The notes below the pieces were generated by a model. The model saw nothing but the letters and a program-made list of their open reading frames with translations, was not told the origin of the DNA and did no database searches. From NCBI RefSeq assembly GCF_016862635.1, contig NZ_BONI01000012.1:31111-95110 (forward strand): 64,000 nt of DNA. Reading direction: 5' to 3'. This document shows positions 27,666-36,745 of the stretch, piece after piece (position 1 is the stretch's first letter; each line of letters begins with the position of its first letter). A program made the position numbers and the translations under genes. Source of the stretch: Catellatospora coxensis (GTDB lineage: Bacteria > Actinomycetota > Actinomycetes > Mycobacteriales > Micromonosporaceae).

Positions 27666-29309
27666 ATGCGCATGAGACTGATCGCGGCCGCGGCCGCGAC
27701 AGCGCTGCTCGGCGCGCTGCTGGTGCCCGGCGGCGCGCAGGCAGACCTGCTGTCCTCCGCGCCGGCGGCCACGCCGGACGCGACGGAGTGCACGCTCAAC
27801 CCCGCACTGCCCAAGCGGCAGCTGCGGGCGATGTGGATCGCCAGCGTAGTCAACATCGATTGGCCGAGCGCCCCCGGCAAGGCCGAGGAGGAGCTCAAGG
27901 CGGAGTACCGCGGCTGGCTCGACCTCGCCCAGCGGCTCAACCACAACGCCGTCGTGGTGCAGATCCGCCCCACCGCGGACGCGTTCTGGCCCTCGCCGTA
28001 CGAGCCCTGGTCGGAGTGGCTGACCGGCAAGCGCGACAACGTCGGGCCGGGCTGGGACCCGCTGGCCTTCCTGGTCGCCGAGTCGCACGCCCGCAACCTG
28101 GAGTTCCACGCCTGGTTCAACCCCTACCGCGTCTCCATGCCGACCAGCGCCAGCGGCCTGGGCGCGGGCACCGACGTCAACAACCTCGCCCCCGGCCACC
28201 CGGCCCGGGTGCACCCGGACTGGGCGCTGGCCTACCCGGTCAACGCGGCCGGCAGCCGGCTCTACTACAACCCGGGCATCCCGGAGGTACGCCGGCACGT
28301 GCAGGACGCGATGATGCACGCGGTCGAGAACTACGACATCGACGGCGTGCACTTCGACGACTACTTCTACCCGTACCCGGCGGCCGGGCAGGACTTCCCC
28401 GACCAGGCCACCTTCGAGCAGTACGGGGCCGGCTTCGCCAGCAAGGCGGACTGGCGGCGCAACAACATCGATCTGCTGGTGCACGAGATGAGCCAGCGCA
28501 TCAAGGCCGCCAAGCCGTGGGTGAAGTTCGGGGTCAGCCCGTTCGGCATCTGGCGCAACAAGGCCGCCGACCCGCTGGGCTCGGAGACCAACGGCACCCA
28601 GTCCTACGACGCCAACTTCGCCGACACCCGCAAGTGGGTCAAGGAGGGCTGGCTGGACTACATCGTGCCGCAGGTCTACTGGAACATCGGGCTGGCCGTG
28701 GCCGACTACGCCAAGCTCGTCCCGTGGTGGTCCGACGTGGTCGCGGGCACGAACACGCAGCTCTACATCGGCCAGGCCGACTACAAGATCGCGACGGCCG
28801 GGCAGCCGGCCGCGTGGTTCGATCCGGCCGAGATGAGCAGGCACCTCACCTTCAACCGCGACTACCACGTGTCCGGCAACGTGCACTTCAGCGCGGTGCA
28901 GGTGCGGGCGAACCGGATCGGCGCCACCGACGTGTACGCCGCCGACCACTACAGCAAGCCGGCCCTGGTGCCGGCCATGCCCCACCTGCCCAGCAAGCCG
29001 CTGCTGTTCCCGGTCGTCACCAAGGCCGACCGGAGCGATGCGGGGATCGCGTTGCAGTGGCAGCCGCTGGCCGACGGGGCGGGCCCCTTCGGCCAGGCCG
29101 CGTCGTACGCGGTCTACCGCGTGAACGGCCTGCGGATCCTGCCGAGCGCCTGCGACTTCGCCGACGCGACGAACCTGGTCGCGACGACCCGGGGCACGGA
29201 GTTCACCGACACCACCGCGGTGCCCGGCCAGCGCTACACCTACTTCGTCACCTCGCTGGACCGGCTCTACAACGAGAGCCTGCCCAGCCCGGCCCGCTTC
29301 GTCCCCTGA
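27666..29309 (+). CDS. Secreted GHL10-type glycoside hydrolase
   Basis: 547 residues. Signal peptide about 1-26 (MRMRLIAAAAATALLGALLV, cleavage after AQA). Mature enzyme has a TIM-barrel glycosyl-hydrolase-like 10 domain (PF02638 type): LRAMWIASVVNIDWPS, VVVQIRPTADAFWPSPYEPWS, EFHAWFNPYRVSM, YDIDGVHFDDYFYPYPA, VKFGVSPFGIWRN, and IVPQVYWNIG; then an FN3-like C-terminal part (SYAVYRVNGLRI). Family members cleave glycan at the cell surface; the substrate is unknown. GGAGGA lies 6 bases before ATG 27666, excluding the upstream ATG at 27621. Confidence 0.88.
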   Translation: MRMRLIAAAAATALLGALLVPGGAQADLLSSAPAATPDATECTLNPALPKRQLRAMWIASVVNIDWPSAPGKAEEELKAEYRGWLDLAQRLNHNAVVVQIRPTADAFWPSPYEPWSEWLTGKRDNVGPGWDPLAFLVAESHARNLEFHAWFNPYRVSMPTSASGLGAGTDVNNLAPGHPARVHPDWALAYPVNAAGSRLYYNPGIPEVRRHVQDAMMHAVENYDIDGVHFDDYFYPYPAAGQDFPDQATFEQYGAGFASKADWRRNNIDLLVHEMSQRIKAAKPWVKFGVSPFGIWRNKAADPLGSETNGTQSYDANFADTRKWVKEGWLDYIVPQVYWNIGLAVADYAKLVPWWSDVVAGTNTQLYIGQADYKIATAGQPAAWFDPAEMSRHLTFNRDYHVSGNVHFSAVQVRANRIGATDVYAADHYSKPALVPAMPHLPSKPLLFPVVTKADRSDAGIALQWQPLADGAGPFGQAASYAVYRVNGLRILPSACDFADATNLVATTRGTEFTDTTAVPGQRYTYFVTSLDRLYNESLPSPARFVP

Positions 29310-29347
29310 TCCGGGGGTAGAGCACGCACCCCTTCGCGTGCTCGTGA

Positions 29348-29384
29348 GAAAGGGCGCCCGCCGAGACCCGGTGGGCGCCCTTTC
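29348..29384. terminator. Bidirectional terminator
   Basis: GAAAGGGCGCCCGCC (29348-29362) pairs with GGTGGGCGCCCTTTC (29370-29384) with one G:T pair. The A and T runs at the ends suit termination from both the hydrolase gene and the minus-strand gene ending at 29395. A second hairpin GAGCACGC/GCGTGCTC lies just before, at about 29320-29343. Confidence 0.82.
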
Positions 29385-29394
29385 CCGTCCGTCG

Positions 29395-30168
29395 TCAGAG
29401 GTGCAGGGCCGGGTCCACCCCGACGGCCTGCCACAACTCGGTCCACGGCAAGGTGCGCTTCTCCGGGTGCCCGACGAAGAACAGCGTCCCGTCCGGCTTC
29501 ACGACCTGTACCACCAGGTCGCCGGCCATCACCGCCACGGCCGGTGCGCCGGGCACTCCCGCGCCGCCACCGGGCAGCTTGCGCCCCAGCTCGGGCATCA
29601 GCTCCGGCTCCCCCGACGGGTCCTCGGCGGGAACCGCGCCGACGTGGATGCGCACCGCCGTGGTGACCCCGCCGACGGTGAGCTGACCCAGCCAGTCGAA
29701 GTTCTCCAGGCGCAGCCGGTGCAGCGCGGAGTCGGCCGGGCAGGCGGCGTCGAAGGTCGCGGCGTCGTACGGGACCAGCCGCGCGGGTGGCGTCGCACCC
29801 GGGCTGCACACGTGCATCTGCCGGCGCAGGGTCTCCAGCCCGGTCACCCCGGGCGCCTCCCGGGCGATCGCCGCCTGGAGGACCTCGAGCAGCCGCTGCG
29901 CCCGCTCGTCCGGCGTCTCCGCTCTCGTGGACGGCGTGGACACGGCCGCTGAGGCCGCCACCGGCAGCCCCGGCCCGGGTGCCACGGCGCCGAGCAGGCT
30001 CACCGCGGACAGCGCCGCGACCGCGGACAGGACCAGCCCGCCCGAGGCGGCCGCGATCCGGCGGCCCCGCTCGGCGCGCCTGCCCCGGTGGACCAGGTCG
30101 TCGATGTCGATGGCGGTACGCGGGGCGGTGCCCACGTACTCGTCCAGGGTGTCTCGATAGTCGTTCAT
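29395..30168 (-). CDS. Membrane protein paired with an ECF sigma factor (possible anti-sigma)
   Basis: 257 residues. Short cytoplasmic N-terminus (MNDYRDTLDEYVGTAPRTAIDIDDLVHRGRR), one transmembrane helix about 38-64, then an extracytoplasmic domain with two Cys (HVCSPG, DAACPADS). The ATG overlaps the sigma factor stop by four bases (ATGA), the classical arrangement of sigma and anti-sigma genes. However, no zinc-binding HxxxCxxC anti-sigma motif is present in the short cytoplasmic part, so the anti-sigma role is inferred from coupling only. Related SigE-family neighbours in Micromonosporaceae often have this form. Confidence 0.65.
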   Translation of the reverse strand: MNDYRDTLDEYVGTAPRTAIDIDDLVHRGRRAERGRRIAAASGGLVLSAVAALSAVSLLGAVAPGPGLPVAASAAVSTPSTRAETPDERAQRLLEVLQAAIAREAPGVTGLETLRRQMHVCSPGATPPARLVPYDAATFDAACPADSALHRLRLENFDWLGQLTVGGVTTAVRIHVGAVPAEDPSGEPELMPELGRKLPGGGAGVPGAPAVAVMAGDLVVQVVKPDGTLFFVGHPEKRTLPWTELWQAVGVDPALHL

Positions 30169-30665
30169 AGCCGTCCCTCTGCATTCGCCTCGATTGCCAG
30201 GCCACGCAGGGTCTCGAGCCCCCGAGCCGACTGGCTCTTCACGGTTCCCTCGGAGATGCCGAGCAGGTTCGCGGTCTGCTCGACCGACAGGTCGCAGTAG
30301 AAGCGCAGCACCACCACCGCCCGCTGGCGCGGGCCCAGCGAGCGCAGCAGCCGGCCGATGCCGGTGCGGTCACCCGGCTCGACCGGTGCGGCCGCGACCT
30401 CGGGCAGCTCCGCCTCCGGCCGCTCGCGCCGCCACGGCCGCCGCCGCTCGTCCAGCCAGGCGTTGGTCAGCATGCCGCGCACGTAGGCGTCGACGTTGTC
30501 CGCCCGGCGGACCCGCGACCAGGACCGGTAGAGCTTCAGCAGCACCGTCGACACCAGATCGTCGGCGGCGTGCCAGTCGTGGCAGAGCAGGAACGCGATG
30601 CGCCGCAGGCTCTCCAGCCGTGCCGCCACGTACTCCCGGTACTCCGGTTCGTCCTCGCGCCTCAC
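30165..30665 (-). CDS. SigE-family ECF sigma factor
   Basis: 166 residues, GTG start with GAAGGA 5 bases upstream. Region 2: EYVAARLESLRRIAFLLCHDWHAADDLVSTVLLKLYRSWSRV; region 4 HTH: LSVEQTANLLGISEGTVKSQSARGLETLRGL. It is the short actinobacterial SigE-family type that lacks a zinc-finger partner. Coupled to the downstream membrane protein (ATGA overlap). Divergent from the phospholipase gene; an inverted repeat CGGAA/TTCCG lies at 30738-30757 in between and may be a regulator site. Confidence 0.88.
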   Translation of the reverse strand: MRREDEPEYREYVAARLESLRRIAFLLCHDWHAADDLVSTVLLKLYRSWSRVRRADNVDAYVRGMLTNAWLDERRRPWRRERPEAELPEVAAAPVEPGDRTGIGRLLRSLGPRQRAVVVLRFYCDLSVEQTANLLGISEGTVKSQSARGLETLRGLAIEANAEGRL

Positions 30666-30861
30666 GCCGTTCCTTCCCGTCGTCTCCAGGCAGGGGACGT
30701 AAGCATCGGGCAGCGGGGTTGCAAGCCCTTGCCGTGCCGGAAAAATCAACACTTCCGAAACATGGGCGCAACGACTACATTCAGCTCCACCGATGCACAC
30801 CCCAGCGTCGGGCAACCGGCTCGTTGAACCCCTGACGAACCCTATTCGCCGAGGTGAAGCC

Positions 30862-31395
30862 ATGTCCCGCCTGCGCATGCTGCTCGCCCCCGCGGCCGCG
30901 ATGATCGCCGTTCTCGCGATCGCCTCGCCGGCCGCCGCGGTCACCCCCGCCGAGAAGCTGTCCGTGATGTCGAGCTGGAGCCAGACCAGCGTCAGCAGTT
31001 ACAACGCGTGGAACAGCGCGCGGCAGAACCAGGGCGCGTGGGCGGCGTACGCCTTCGACTGGAGCACCGACTACTGCTCCAGCAGCCCGGACAATCCGCT
31101 CGGCTTCGACTTCAAGCTGTCCTGCCACCGGCACGACTTCAACTACCGCAACTACAAGGCGATGGGCCAGTTCTCGGCGAACAAGGCCCGCATCGACAGC
31201 GCGTTCTACGAGGACCTCAAGCGCAAGTGCGCGACGTACAACGTCGTCGTGCGGCCCGCCTGCACCAGCCTCGCCTGGACGTACTACCAGGCCGTCAAGC
31301 AGTTCGGCAGCGTCGGCGCGGTGAGCCAGACCGACATCGCCAAGGCGCAGAAGCTGAAGGACGACGCGCTGCGCCGCGTCGCCGAGAACGACTGA
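30862..31395 (+). CDS. Secreted prokaryotic phospholipase A2
   Basis: 177 residues. Signal peptide about 1-26 (LLAPAAAMIAVLAIASPAAA). The mature part is the small alpha-helical PLA2 known from Streptomyces violaceoruber: Ca2+ site and dyad in CHRHDFNYRNY (H91-D92), conserved NPLGFDFKLSC before it, and Cys pairs C72/C88 and two further Cys (RKCATY, RPACTS). Hydrolyses the sn-2 ester of phospholipids outside the cell. GAGGTG precedes ATG 30862. Divergent from the ECF sigma gene. Confidence 0.88.
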   Translation: MSRLRMLLAPAAAMIAVLAIASPAAAVTPAEKLSVMSSWSQTSVSSYNAWNSARQNQGAWAAYAFDWSTDYCSSSPDNPLGFDFKLSCHRHDFNYRNYKAMGQFSANKARIDSAFYEDLKRKCATYNVVVRPACTSLAWTYYQAVKQFGSVGAVSQTDIAKAQKLKDDALRRVAEND

Positions 31396-31415
31396 CCACG
31401 CCCGCTCCCGCGGTT

Positions 31416-31458
31416 CCTGCGCAGGCTTCCCGATCCGTCTCCGGGAAGGCTGCGCAGG
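31416..31458. terminator. Hairpin between convergent genes
   Basis: CCTGCGCAGGCTTCCCG (31416-31432) pairs with CGGGAAGGCTGCGCAGG (31442-31458) with one internal mismatch. It follows the phospholipase gene and the end of the minus-strand cyclase/ATPase gene. No T run. Confidence 0.6.
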
Positions 31459-31476
31459 ACTGCGTTCGGGGCCTGT

Positions 31477-34209
31477 TCAGGAACCGCTGGGCAGCTCGGC
31501 GAAGCGGCTGGAGTCCACCGCGAGATCGGGGTGCTCCACGGCCAGCGCCAGCGACGCCGTCTCCCCCAGCGACATCGCGGCCCCCCGGGCGTACGCCTCG
31601 TCGAACACCGGGTCACCGAGCGCGGCCCGGGCCGCCTCCTGCTGCGCGGTCCAGAACGGGGCGAAGATTCCCGGCCCGCAGTGCAGCCGCACCGTCGTCG
31701 ACTCGGCCGCCCCGAACAGCGTCGCCGCCGTCATCGCGTCCCCGCCCTGCACACACCGCGCCGCCATCGCCTTGACGGCCACGCAGGCACGCCCGTGGAA
31801 GCCGTACGCCATGCGCGAGCGCAGCGCCACGGTCAGGTGCTCGTGCGCGGCGACGAGGTCGCCCCGGCGCAGCGCCACCATGCCCAGCAGCAGGTCCAGG
31901 GTGCGCCGCCCGCGCTCGGCCGGGCGCAGCTGCTCCAGCTGGCGGGAGGCGGCCAGCAGGGTGGCGGCCTCGTCCAGCGCGCCGCGCAGCCACAGCAGCT
32001 CGGCCAGGTTGCACACCGCGAACAGCGCGTCCGGCGCGACGTCGTACCGGGTCGCCCAGGCGAGCACCTCGCGGCAGGCCTGCTCGGCGTCGTCGGGCTT
32101 GCCCGCGTCGCGCAGCGCGCCCGAGCGCCCGGCCAGTACCCGGGCCAGCAGGCCCGGATCCCCGGCCCGGCGGCCGGCGGCCTCGGCGCGCCGGCTGAAC
32201 CGCAGCTCCTCGACGAACTCCCCGTCGACGGCGGCGTGGCCCGAGTGCGCGTGGTAGGCGCGCGCCAGCTCGGCGTCGGGCACCTGCTCACCGGTCTCGG
32301 ACAGGCGGGCGTACAGCCGGAACAGCCACAGCCGGCCCTCCCGGGCCAGGCCCCGCTCCCGCCACCACTGGTCGAGCCCGCAGGAGATCTGCAGCCCGGA
32401 GCGGGCGCTGCCGCCCGTGCCGCACCAGCGCAGCGCGGCGCGCAGCTCCGCGACGAGCGGGTCGATCGAGTACAGCGACAGGGTCACCGGCTGCCCGTCG
32501 GGCCCGCGACCGACCGCGTGCAGCGCGCGCAGCGCCCAGGCCACGTGCCGGTCCCGGGCCGCCGCCTCCTCGCCGTGCGCAGCGAGCCGCCGGGCGGCGT
32601 ACCCCCGGATCGGGTCGAGCATGCGGTAGGTGGTGCCGTGCGCGCCCGGCTCGGCCTGCACCAGCGACTTGTCCACCAGCACGGTGAGCGGGCCGAGCGG
32701 GTCGCCGTCCATGAGCGACTCCACCCCGGCCAGGCTGACCGGCCCGGCGAAGACCGACAGCCAGCGCAGCAGCCGCGCCGCGTCGTCCGGCAGGGTGCGG
32801 TAGGACCAGGTCACCGTGGCCTGCATGGTGGCGTGCCGGGCGTGCGCACCCGAGTGCGGCGGGCCCGCGTCCAGGGCCTGCAGCGGATCGCTCTCCTCGG
32901 CGGTCAGCTCGGCGTGCAGCCGGGCCGCCAGCTCACCGCCGGACAGCACCCGCAGCCGCGCCGCGGCCAGCTCGATCGCCAGCGGCAGCCCGTCCAGGCG
33001 GGCCGCCACCCGGGCCAGGTCGGCCAGTTCTGCCGGCTCGACCGCGCGCCCGCCCCGGGCCGCCGCGGTGCGCTCGGCCAGCAGCGTGACCGCGTCGCTG
33101 ACACCGCCGCCCGCGGCGGGCGCGAGCGACAGCGGCGGGATGCGCCAGACCAGCTCGCCCGCGATGCCCAGCGGTTCCCGGCTGGTCGCCAGCACGGTCA
33201 CCTCGCGCGCCCCGGCCAGCAGCTGGGCCACCAGCGGCGCGACGACGCCCAGCTGCGCCTCGCAGGTGTCCAGCAGCAGCATCAGCCGGCGGGTCGAGGC
33301 GTGCTCGACCAGCGTCTCGACGACCGGGCGGCCCGGCTCCGGGCGCAGCCCCAGCACCGTGGCGACGGTGAAGGCGAGCAGGCCGGGGTCGGTGACGCCG
33401 GCGATGTCGACACTCCAGATGCCGTCCGGACAGGACTCGATGAGGTCGTGCGCGACGGCCACCGCCAGCCGCGACTTGCCCGCCCCGCCCGCGCCCACCA
33501 CGGTCACCAGCCGGTGCGCCGACAGCAGCTCGGCCAGCTCGGCACGCTCCGGATGCCGCCCCACGAACGAGGTCAGCGGGCTGGGCAGGTTGTGCGGCGC
33601 GGTGCGTTCGGTGCGCGGGCGCGGGAAGTGCTGCTCCAGGTCGGGTGCGACGAGCTGGAACAGCCGCTCGCGGCCGTCGAAGCCGCGCAGCCGGTGCAGT
33701 CCCAGGTCCAGCAGCCAGGCCTGGTCCGGCAGGTGCGACGCGGCCTGCGCGGTCGACGCGGAGAGCAGGATCTGCCCGCCGTGCGCCGCCGCGGCGACCC
33801 GGGCCGCGCGGTGCACCTCGGGGCTGGCGTACTCGCCGCCGTGCGGCTGGGCGATTCCGGTGTGGAGCCCCATCCGCACCTTGGGCTGCGCCTGCGGGTC
33901 GGACCAGGTGTGGGCTTCGAGTGCGCGCTGCGCGCCGGCGCACGCCTCCACCGCGGTCGAGGCGTCGGCGAAGGCGAAGAAGTAGGAGTCGCCCTCGGTG
34001 AACAGTTCCACACCACCGGCCGCCGCGAGCACGGCACGCAGCACCCGCCGGTGCTCGTGGAGCACCGGCCGGTAGCCGTCACCGAGCATCTGGGCCAGTC
34101 GGGTCGAGCCCTCGATGTCGGTGAACAAGAACGTCACCTGCCCCCGAGGCAGATGTGTACGCTGCTGCACGCGCGGATAACCTCCGCCCCCCTGGAAGTC
34201 GCGGTTCAT
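31477..34209 (-). CDS. Class III nucleotidyl cyclase-like / NB-ARC ATPase / TPR regulator
   Basis: 910 residues. Cyclase homology domain about 20-190: VTFLFTDIEGSTRL (metal D31), FTEGDSYFFAF (D74), then EVHRAARVAAAAHGGQ, where the transition-state Asn of VNRAAR is His133 while R137 is kept. Next a STAND ATPase domain with Walker A VVGAGGAGKS near 239-246, LMLLLDTCEAQ (Walker B) and VTVLATSREPLG, ending in a TPR-like helical C-terminus. The fused architecture is common in mycobacteria and actinomycetes as a large signal regulator. The Asn-to-His change may weaken or end cyclase activity. Start ATG 34207-34209. No C-terminal LuxR HTH is present. Confidence 0.85.
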   Translation of the reverse strand: MNRDFQGGGGYPRVQQRTHLPRGQVTFLFTDIEGSTRLAQMLGDGYRPVLHEHRRVLRAVLAAAGGVELFTEGDSYFFAFADASTAVEACAGAQRALEAHTWSDPQAQPKVRMGLHTGIAQPHGGEYASPEVHRAARVAAAAHGGQILLSASTAQAASHLPDQAWLLDLGLHRLRGFDGRERLFQLVAPDLEQHFPRPRTERTAPHNLPSPLTSFVGRHPERAELAELLSAHRLVTVVGAGGAGKSRLAVAVAHDLIESCPDGIWSVDIAGVTDPGLLAFTVATVLGLRPEPGRPVVETLVEHASTRRLMLLLDTCEAQLGVVAPLVAQLLAGAREVTVLATSREPLGIAGELVWRIPPLSLAPAAGGGVSDAVTLLAERTAAARGGRAVEPAELADLARVAARLDGLPLAIELAAARLRVLSGGELAARLHAELTAEESDPLQALDAGPPHSGAHARHATMQATVTWSYRTLPDDAARLLRWLSVFAGPVSLAGVESLMDGDPLGPLTVLVDKSLVQAEPGAHGTTYRMLDPIRGYAARRLAAHGEEAAARDRHVAWALRALHAVGRGPDGQPVTLSLYSIDPLVAELRAALRWCGTGGSARSGLQISCGLDQWWRERGLAREGRLWLFRLYARLSETGEQVPDAELARAYHAHSGHAAVDGEFVEELRFSRRAEAAGRRAGDPGLLARVLAGRSGALRDAGKPDDAEQACREVLAWATRYDVAPDALFAVCNLAELLWLRGALDEAATLLAASRQLEQLRPAERGRRTLDLLLGMVALRRGDLVAAHEHLTVALRSRMAYGFHGRACVAVKAMAARCVQGGDAMTAATLFGAAESTTVRLHCGPGIFAPFWTAQQEAARAALGDPVFDEAYARGAAMSLGETASLALAVEHPDLAVDSSRFAELPSGS

Positions 34210-34432
34210 GCTGCCGTACCCCCACCTGCACAGGACATCGTGAGAACGGGTTGATCGAGCCGTCCGAGGTGTCACCACCCGCAAACGGCGGAGACGATCG
34301 GCGCCGTGTCGAGCTTGCAACCGTCGTAACGACGACACCGCAGGGCGGATGTGGGCCGTGAGGTCACAACCGGATCACCCGAGCCGCCGCCGACGGACAG
34401 GGCGTGCGCACGACAATGCGGCGCGCGCGAGG

Positions 34433-34438
34433 CATACT
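34433..34438 (+). promoter_or_regulatory. Likely -10 of a leaderless transcript
   Basis: CATACT lies 6 bases before GTG 34445 and no ribosome-binding site is seen. This spacing supports GTG 34445 as the start of the transglycosylase gene. The 223 bases before it, up to the cyclase gene start, hold no gene; the region has CCGTCGTAACGACG-type short repeats near 34321-34336. Confidence 0.35.
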
Positions 34439-34444
34439 CGACCC

Positions 34445-35563
34445 GTGCGGGACGGGGAGGACACCACGGAAGCGGCGGCGCGGGCTCGGAAGCCGGCCGC
34501 CGAGGATGCTGTCGGCGCGGCGGCGCCGGCGGACGCGGAAACCGTTGCCGCAACAGCGGCCGAGGCCGACGGTGACGCCGTGACCAGGCCGAACGCAGTG
34601 ACCACGGCGGACACGGTGACCACGTCGGACACTGCGCCCGCGCAGGACACCGCGACCGTCCCGGGCGCCGAGCCGGTGCCCGAGGCGATGCCCGCGATCT
34701 CGGTCGGGGCGGCGATGGTGCGGCTGCGGTCGGCGGCGATGGACGCGGGCCGCGTGGTCTGGCGACAGTCGCGCCGCCCGGTCGGCCGGCTCACCACCAC
34801 GGGCGTCACCCTCGCGCTGCTGGTCGCCGCGGCCGGCGCGTCCGGCGCGCTGCTGATCCCGTCCCTGGTCGGGGCCAAGGCCGCGCCCGCGCCCTCGCCG
34901 TCGGTGTCGAGCGAGGCACCCGCGAGCGCGACGCCGAGCCCCAGCTTCGAGCCGACTCCATCGGCCACCGCCGCACCCAGCCCCGCGGCCCGGCCGGCCG
35001 CCGCGTTCCACCGCTGGGCCGAGGCCACCTCCGCGAAGGTGAACGTCCCGGTGACGGCCCTGGAGGCGTACGCGTACGCCGAATGGGTGGTGACGTCGAC
35101 CCGTCCGTCGTGCAAGCTGCGGTGGACCACGCTCGCCGCGATCGGCAAGATCGAATCCGACCACGGCCGCGCCAAGGGCGCGAAGCTCGGCGACGACGCC
35201 AAGGCGCTGCCGCCGATCATCGGGCCCGCCCTGGACGGCACCAAGAACACCAAGAAGATCAACGACACCGACGCGGGCCGGCTCGACCTCGACAAGAAGT
35301 GGGACCACGCGGTCGGCCCCATGCAGTTCATCCCGACGACGTGGACGACCTACGGGGTGGACGCCGACAACGACCAGCTCACCGACCCGCACGACCTCGA
35401 CGACTCGGCCCTGGCGGCGGCGTACTACCTCTGCGCGCCGAACAAGGACCTGACCGTCGTGGCCAACTGGAAGTCGGTGGTGCTGTCGTACAACAACGTC
35501 GGGGTGTACCTGCAGAAGGTGTACGACACCGCGCAGGCGTACGGTCGCAGTAGTCAGTCCTGA
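34445..35563 (+). CDS. Membrane-anchored lytic transglycosylase (MltB/SLT-like)
   Basis: 372 residues. Long acidic Ala/Thr/Asp-rich cytoplasmic tail (1-100), a membrane helix about 120-143 (TGVTLALLVAAAGASGALLIP), a Ser/Pro linker, then a lysozyme-like domain: TTLAAIGKIESDHGRAKGA with catalytic Glu in IESDHG, KKWDHAVGPMQFIPTTWTTYGVDADND and ALAAAYYLCAPN. Cleaves peptidoglycan glycan strands outside the membrane, leaving anhydro-ends. The start is uncertain; GTG 34445 is favoured by the -10 spacing, and an in-frame extension to 34349 is open. Confidence 0.85.
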   Translation: MRDGEDTTEAAARARKPAAEDAVGAAAPADAETVAATAAEADGDAVTRPNAVTTADTVTTSDTAPAQDTATVPGAEPVPEAMPAISVGAAMVRLRSAAMDAGRVVWRQSRRPVGRLTTTGVTLALLVAAAGASGALLIPSLVGAKAAPAPSPSVSSEAPASATPSPSFEPTPSATAAPSPAARPAAAFHRWAEATSAKVNVPVTALEAYAYAEWVVTSTRPSCKLRWTTLAAIGKIESDHGRAKGAKLGDDAKALPPIIGPALDGTKNTKKINDTDAGRLDLDKKWDHAVGPMQFIPTTWTTYGVDADNDQLTDPHDLDDSALAAAYYLCAPNKDLTVVANWKSVVLSYNNVGVYLQKVYDTAQAYGRSSQS

Positions 35564-35660
35564 TCCACCGGACGTCTCGCACAGTTCAGCGAAACGGCCC
35601 ATAACACTACCGTCCGCCACCGCCTACGTCATTGAACGCCACTCAGAGTAATGGTTTGCA

Positions 35661-35666
35661 TACGAT
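35661..35666 (+). promoter_or_regulatory. Candidate -10 upstream of the GNAT gene
   Basis: TACGAT at 35661-35666 is a good -10. It overlaps the first in-frame ATG (35665), so translation more likely begins at GTG 35701 or GTG 35716. Confidence 0.35.
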
Positions 35667-35715
35667 GACAGGTGGGACCCTTCCGTTTCGGGGGCGCAGT
35701 GTGCAAGCTGGACAA

Positions 35716-36741
35716 GTGAAGGTGCGCGAATGGGATCCCCGTACCGCCGCCGCCACTGAGATCACCTCTCTGGTCGCACTCCTCAACGAGGTGTCCGCGG
35801 TCGACCTACCTGATGATCCGCTGTGGCAAGACGGCAGGATGCGCGACTACCTGGCGGTCACCATGCCCGGTGAACGCAAGATGATGTGGCTGGTCGAGGA
35901 GAACGAGGGCGACGCCGCGCGCGGCGTGGCCCCGCTGGGCGCCGGGAGCATCATCCTGCTGGGCGACATCGGCGTCGTCGAGATCCTCGTCCACCCCAAG
36001 GCACGCCGCCAGGCCATCGGCCGCGCGCTGCTGACCGAGCAGGTGCGGGTCGCCCTGCGCAAGGGTTTCACCACGCTGGGCGTCGAGGTGGCCGGCGGCA
36101 CGTCCGCGGTCGACTTCTACCAGGCGTACGGCTTCACCCTGGCGTTCACCGAGATCCGCAGCGTGCTGCGGCTCGACACGGTCGACTGGTTCTCCCTCGG
36201 CGACATGGCCGCCGGCGTCGGCGCGGGCTACCAGATCGAGTTCTACGCCGACGGCCCGCCCGAGCACCTGATCGCGCCGTACGCGGCTGCCAAGGCCGAG
36301 GTGCGCGACGACTACGACCTCGGCGACCTGGAGCTGCGCCCGAGCTCCTACGAGCCGGAGCGGCTGCTCGCCAGCCTGCGCACCCTGGCCGCCCGGGGCC
36401 TGCAGCTCTACGTCGTGGTCGCCGTGCAGGAGAAGACGGGCGAGGTCGCCGGCCTGACCGAGGTCGTGGTGCCGGCCCAGCGCCCCGGCCGCGCCGACCA
36501 GTACGACACCGTCGTCGTGCCGCGCCACCGCGGCTACGGCGTGGGCCGCGCCATCAAGGCCCGGATGCTGTTCGAGCTGCGCTCGGCCGAGCCGAACCTG
36601 ACCGAGGTGCAGACCTGGAACGCCGCGGTCAACGAACCCCTCATCAAGGTCAACCAGGAGCTCGGCTTCGTCGCCGACCGCCAGTGGCTGGAGTACGAGG
36701 GCGACGTCGTGGAACTGGCCGCCAACCTCCGCATAAGCTGA
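35716..36741 (+). CDS. Tandem GNAT-domain N-acetyltransferase
   Basis: About 341 residues with two GNAT folds. First domain: IVEILVHPKARRQAIGRALLTEQ (acetyl-CoA pyrophosphate loop RRQAIGRA); second: VVPRHRGYGVGRAIKARMLFEL (loop RGYGVGRA) near the C-terminus. Two-domain GNATs in actinobacteria include mycothiol synthase, but the residues here do not prove that and the acceptor is unknown. The start is uncertain: GTG 35716 gives the common VKVREWDPRTA N-terminus; GTG 35701 and ATG 35665 are in frame. The FmdB gene begins 4 bases after the stop. Confidence 0.8.
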   Translation: MKVREWDPRTAAATEITSLVALLNEVSAVDLPDDPLWQDGRMRDYLAVTMPGERKMMWLVEENEGDAARGVAPLGAGSIILLGDIGVVEILVHPKARRQAIGRALLTEQVRVALRKGFTTLGVEVAGGTSAVDFYQAYGFTLAFTEIRSVLRLDTVDWFSLGDMAAGVGAGYQIEFYADGPPEHLIAPYAAAKAEVRDDYDLGDLELRPSSYEPERLLASLRTLAARGLQLYVVVAVQEKTGEVAGLTEVVVPAQRPGRADQYDTVVVPRHRGYGVGRAIKARMLFELRSAEPNLTEVQTWNAAVNEPLIKVNQELGFVADRQWLEYEGDVVELAANLRIS

Positions 36742-36745
36742 TCCG

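Noticed and set aside
34210..34444. ydaO-type c-di-AMP riboswitch before the lytic transglycosylase
   Set aside because: The conserved motif blocks of that riboswitch could not be found in the leader.
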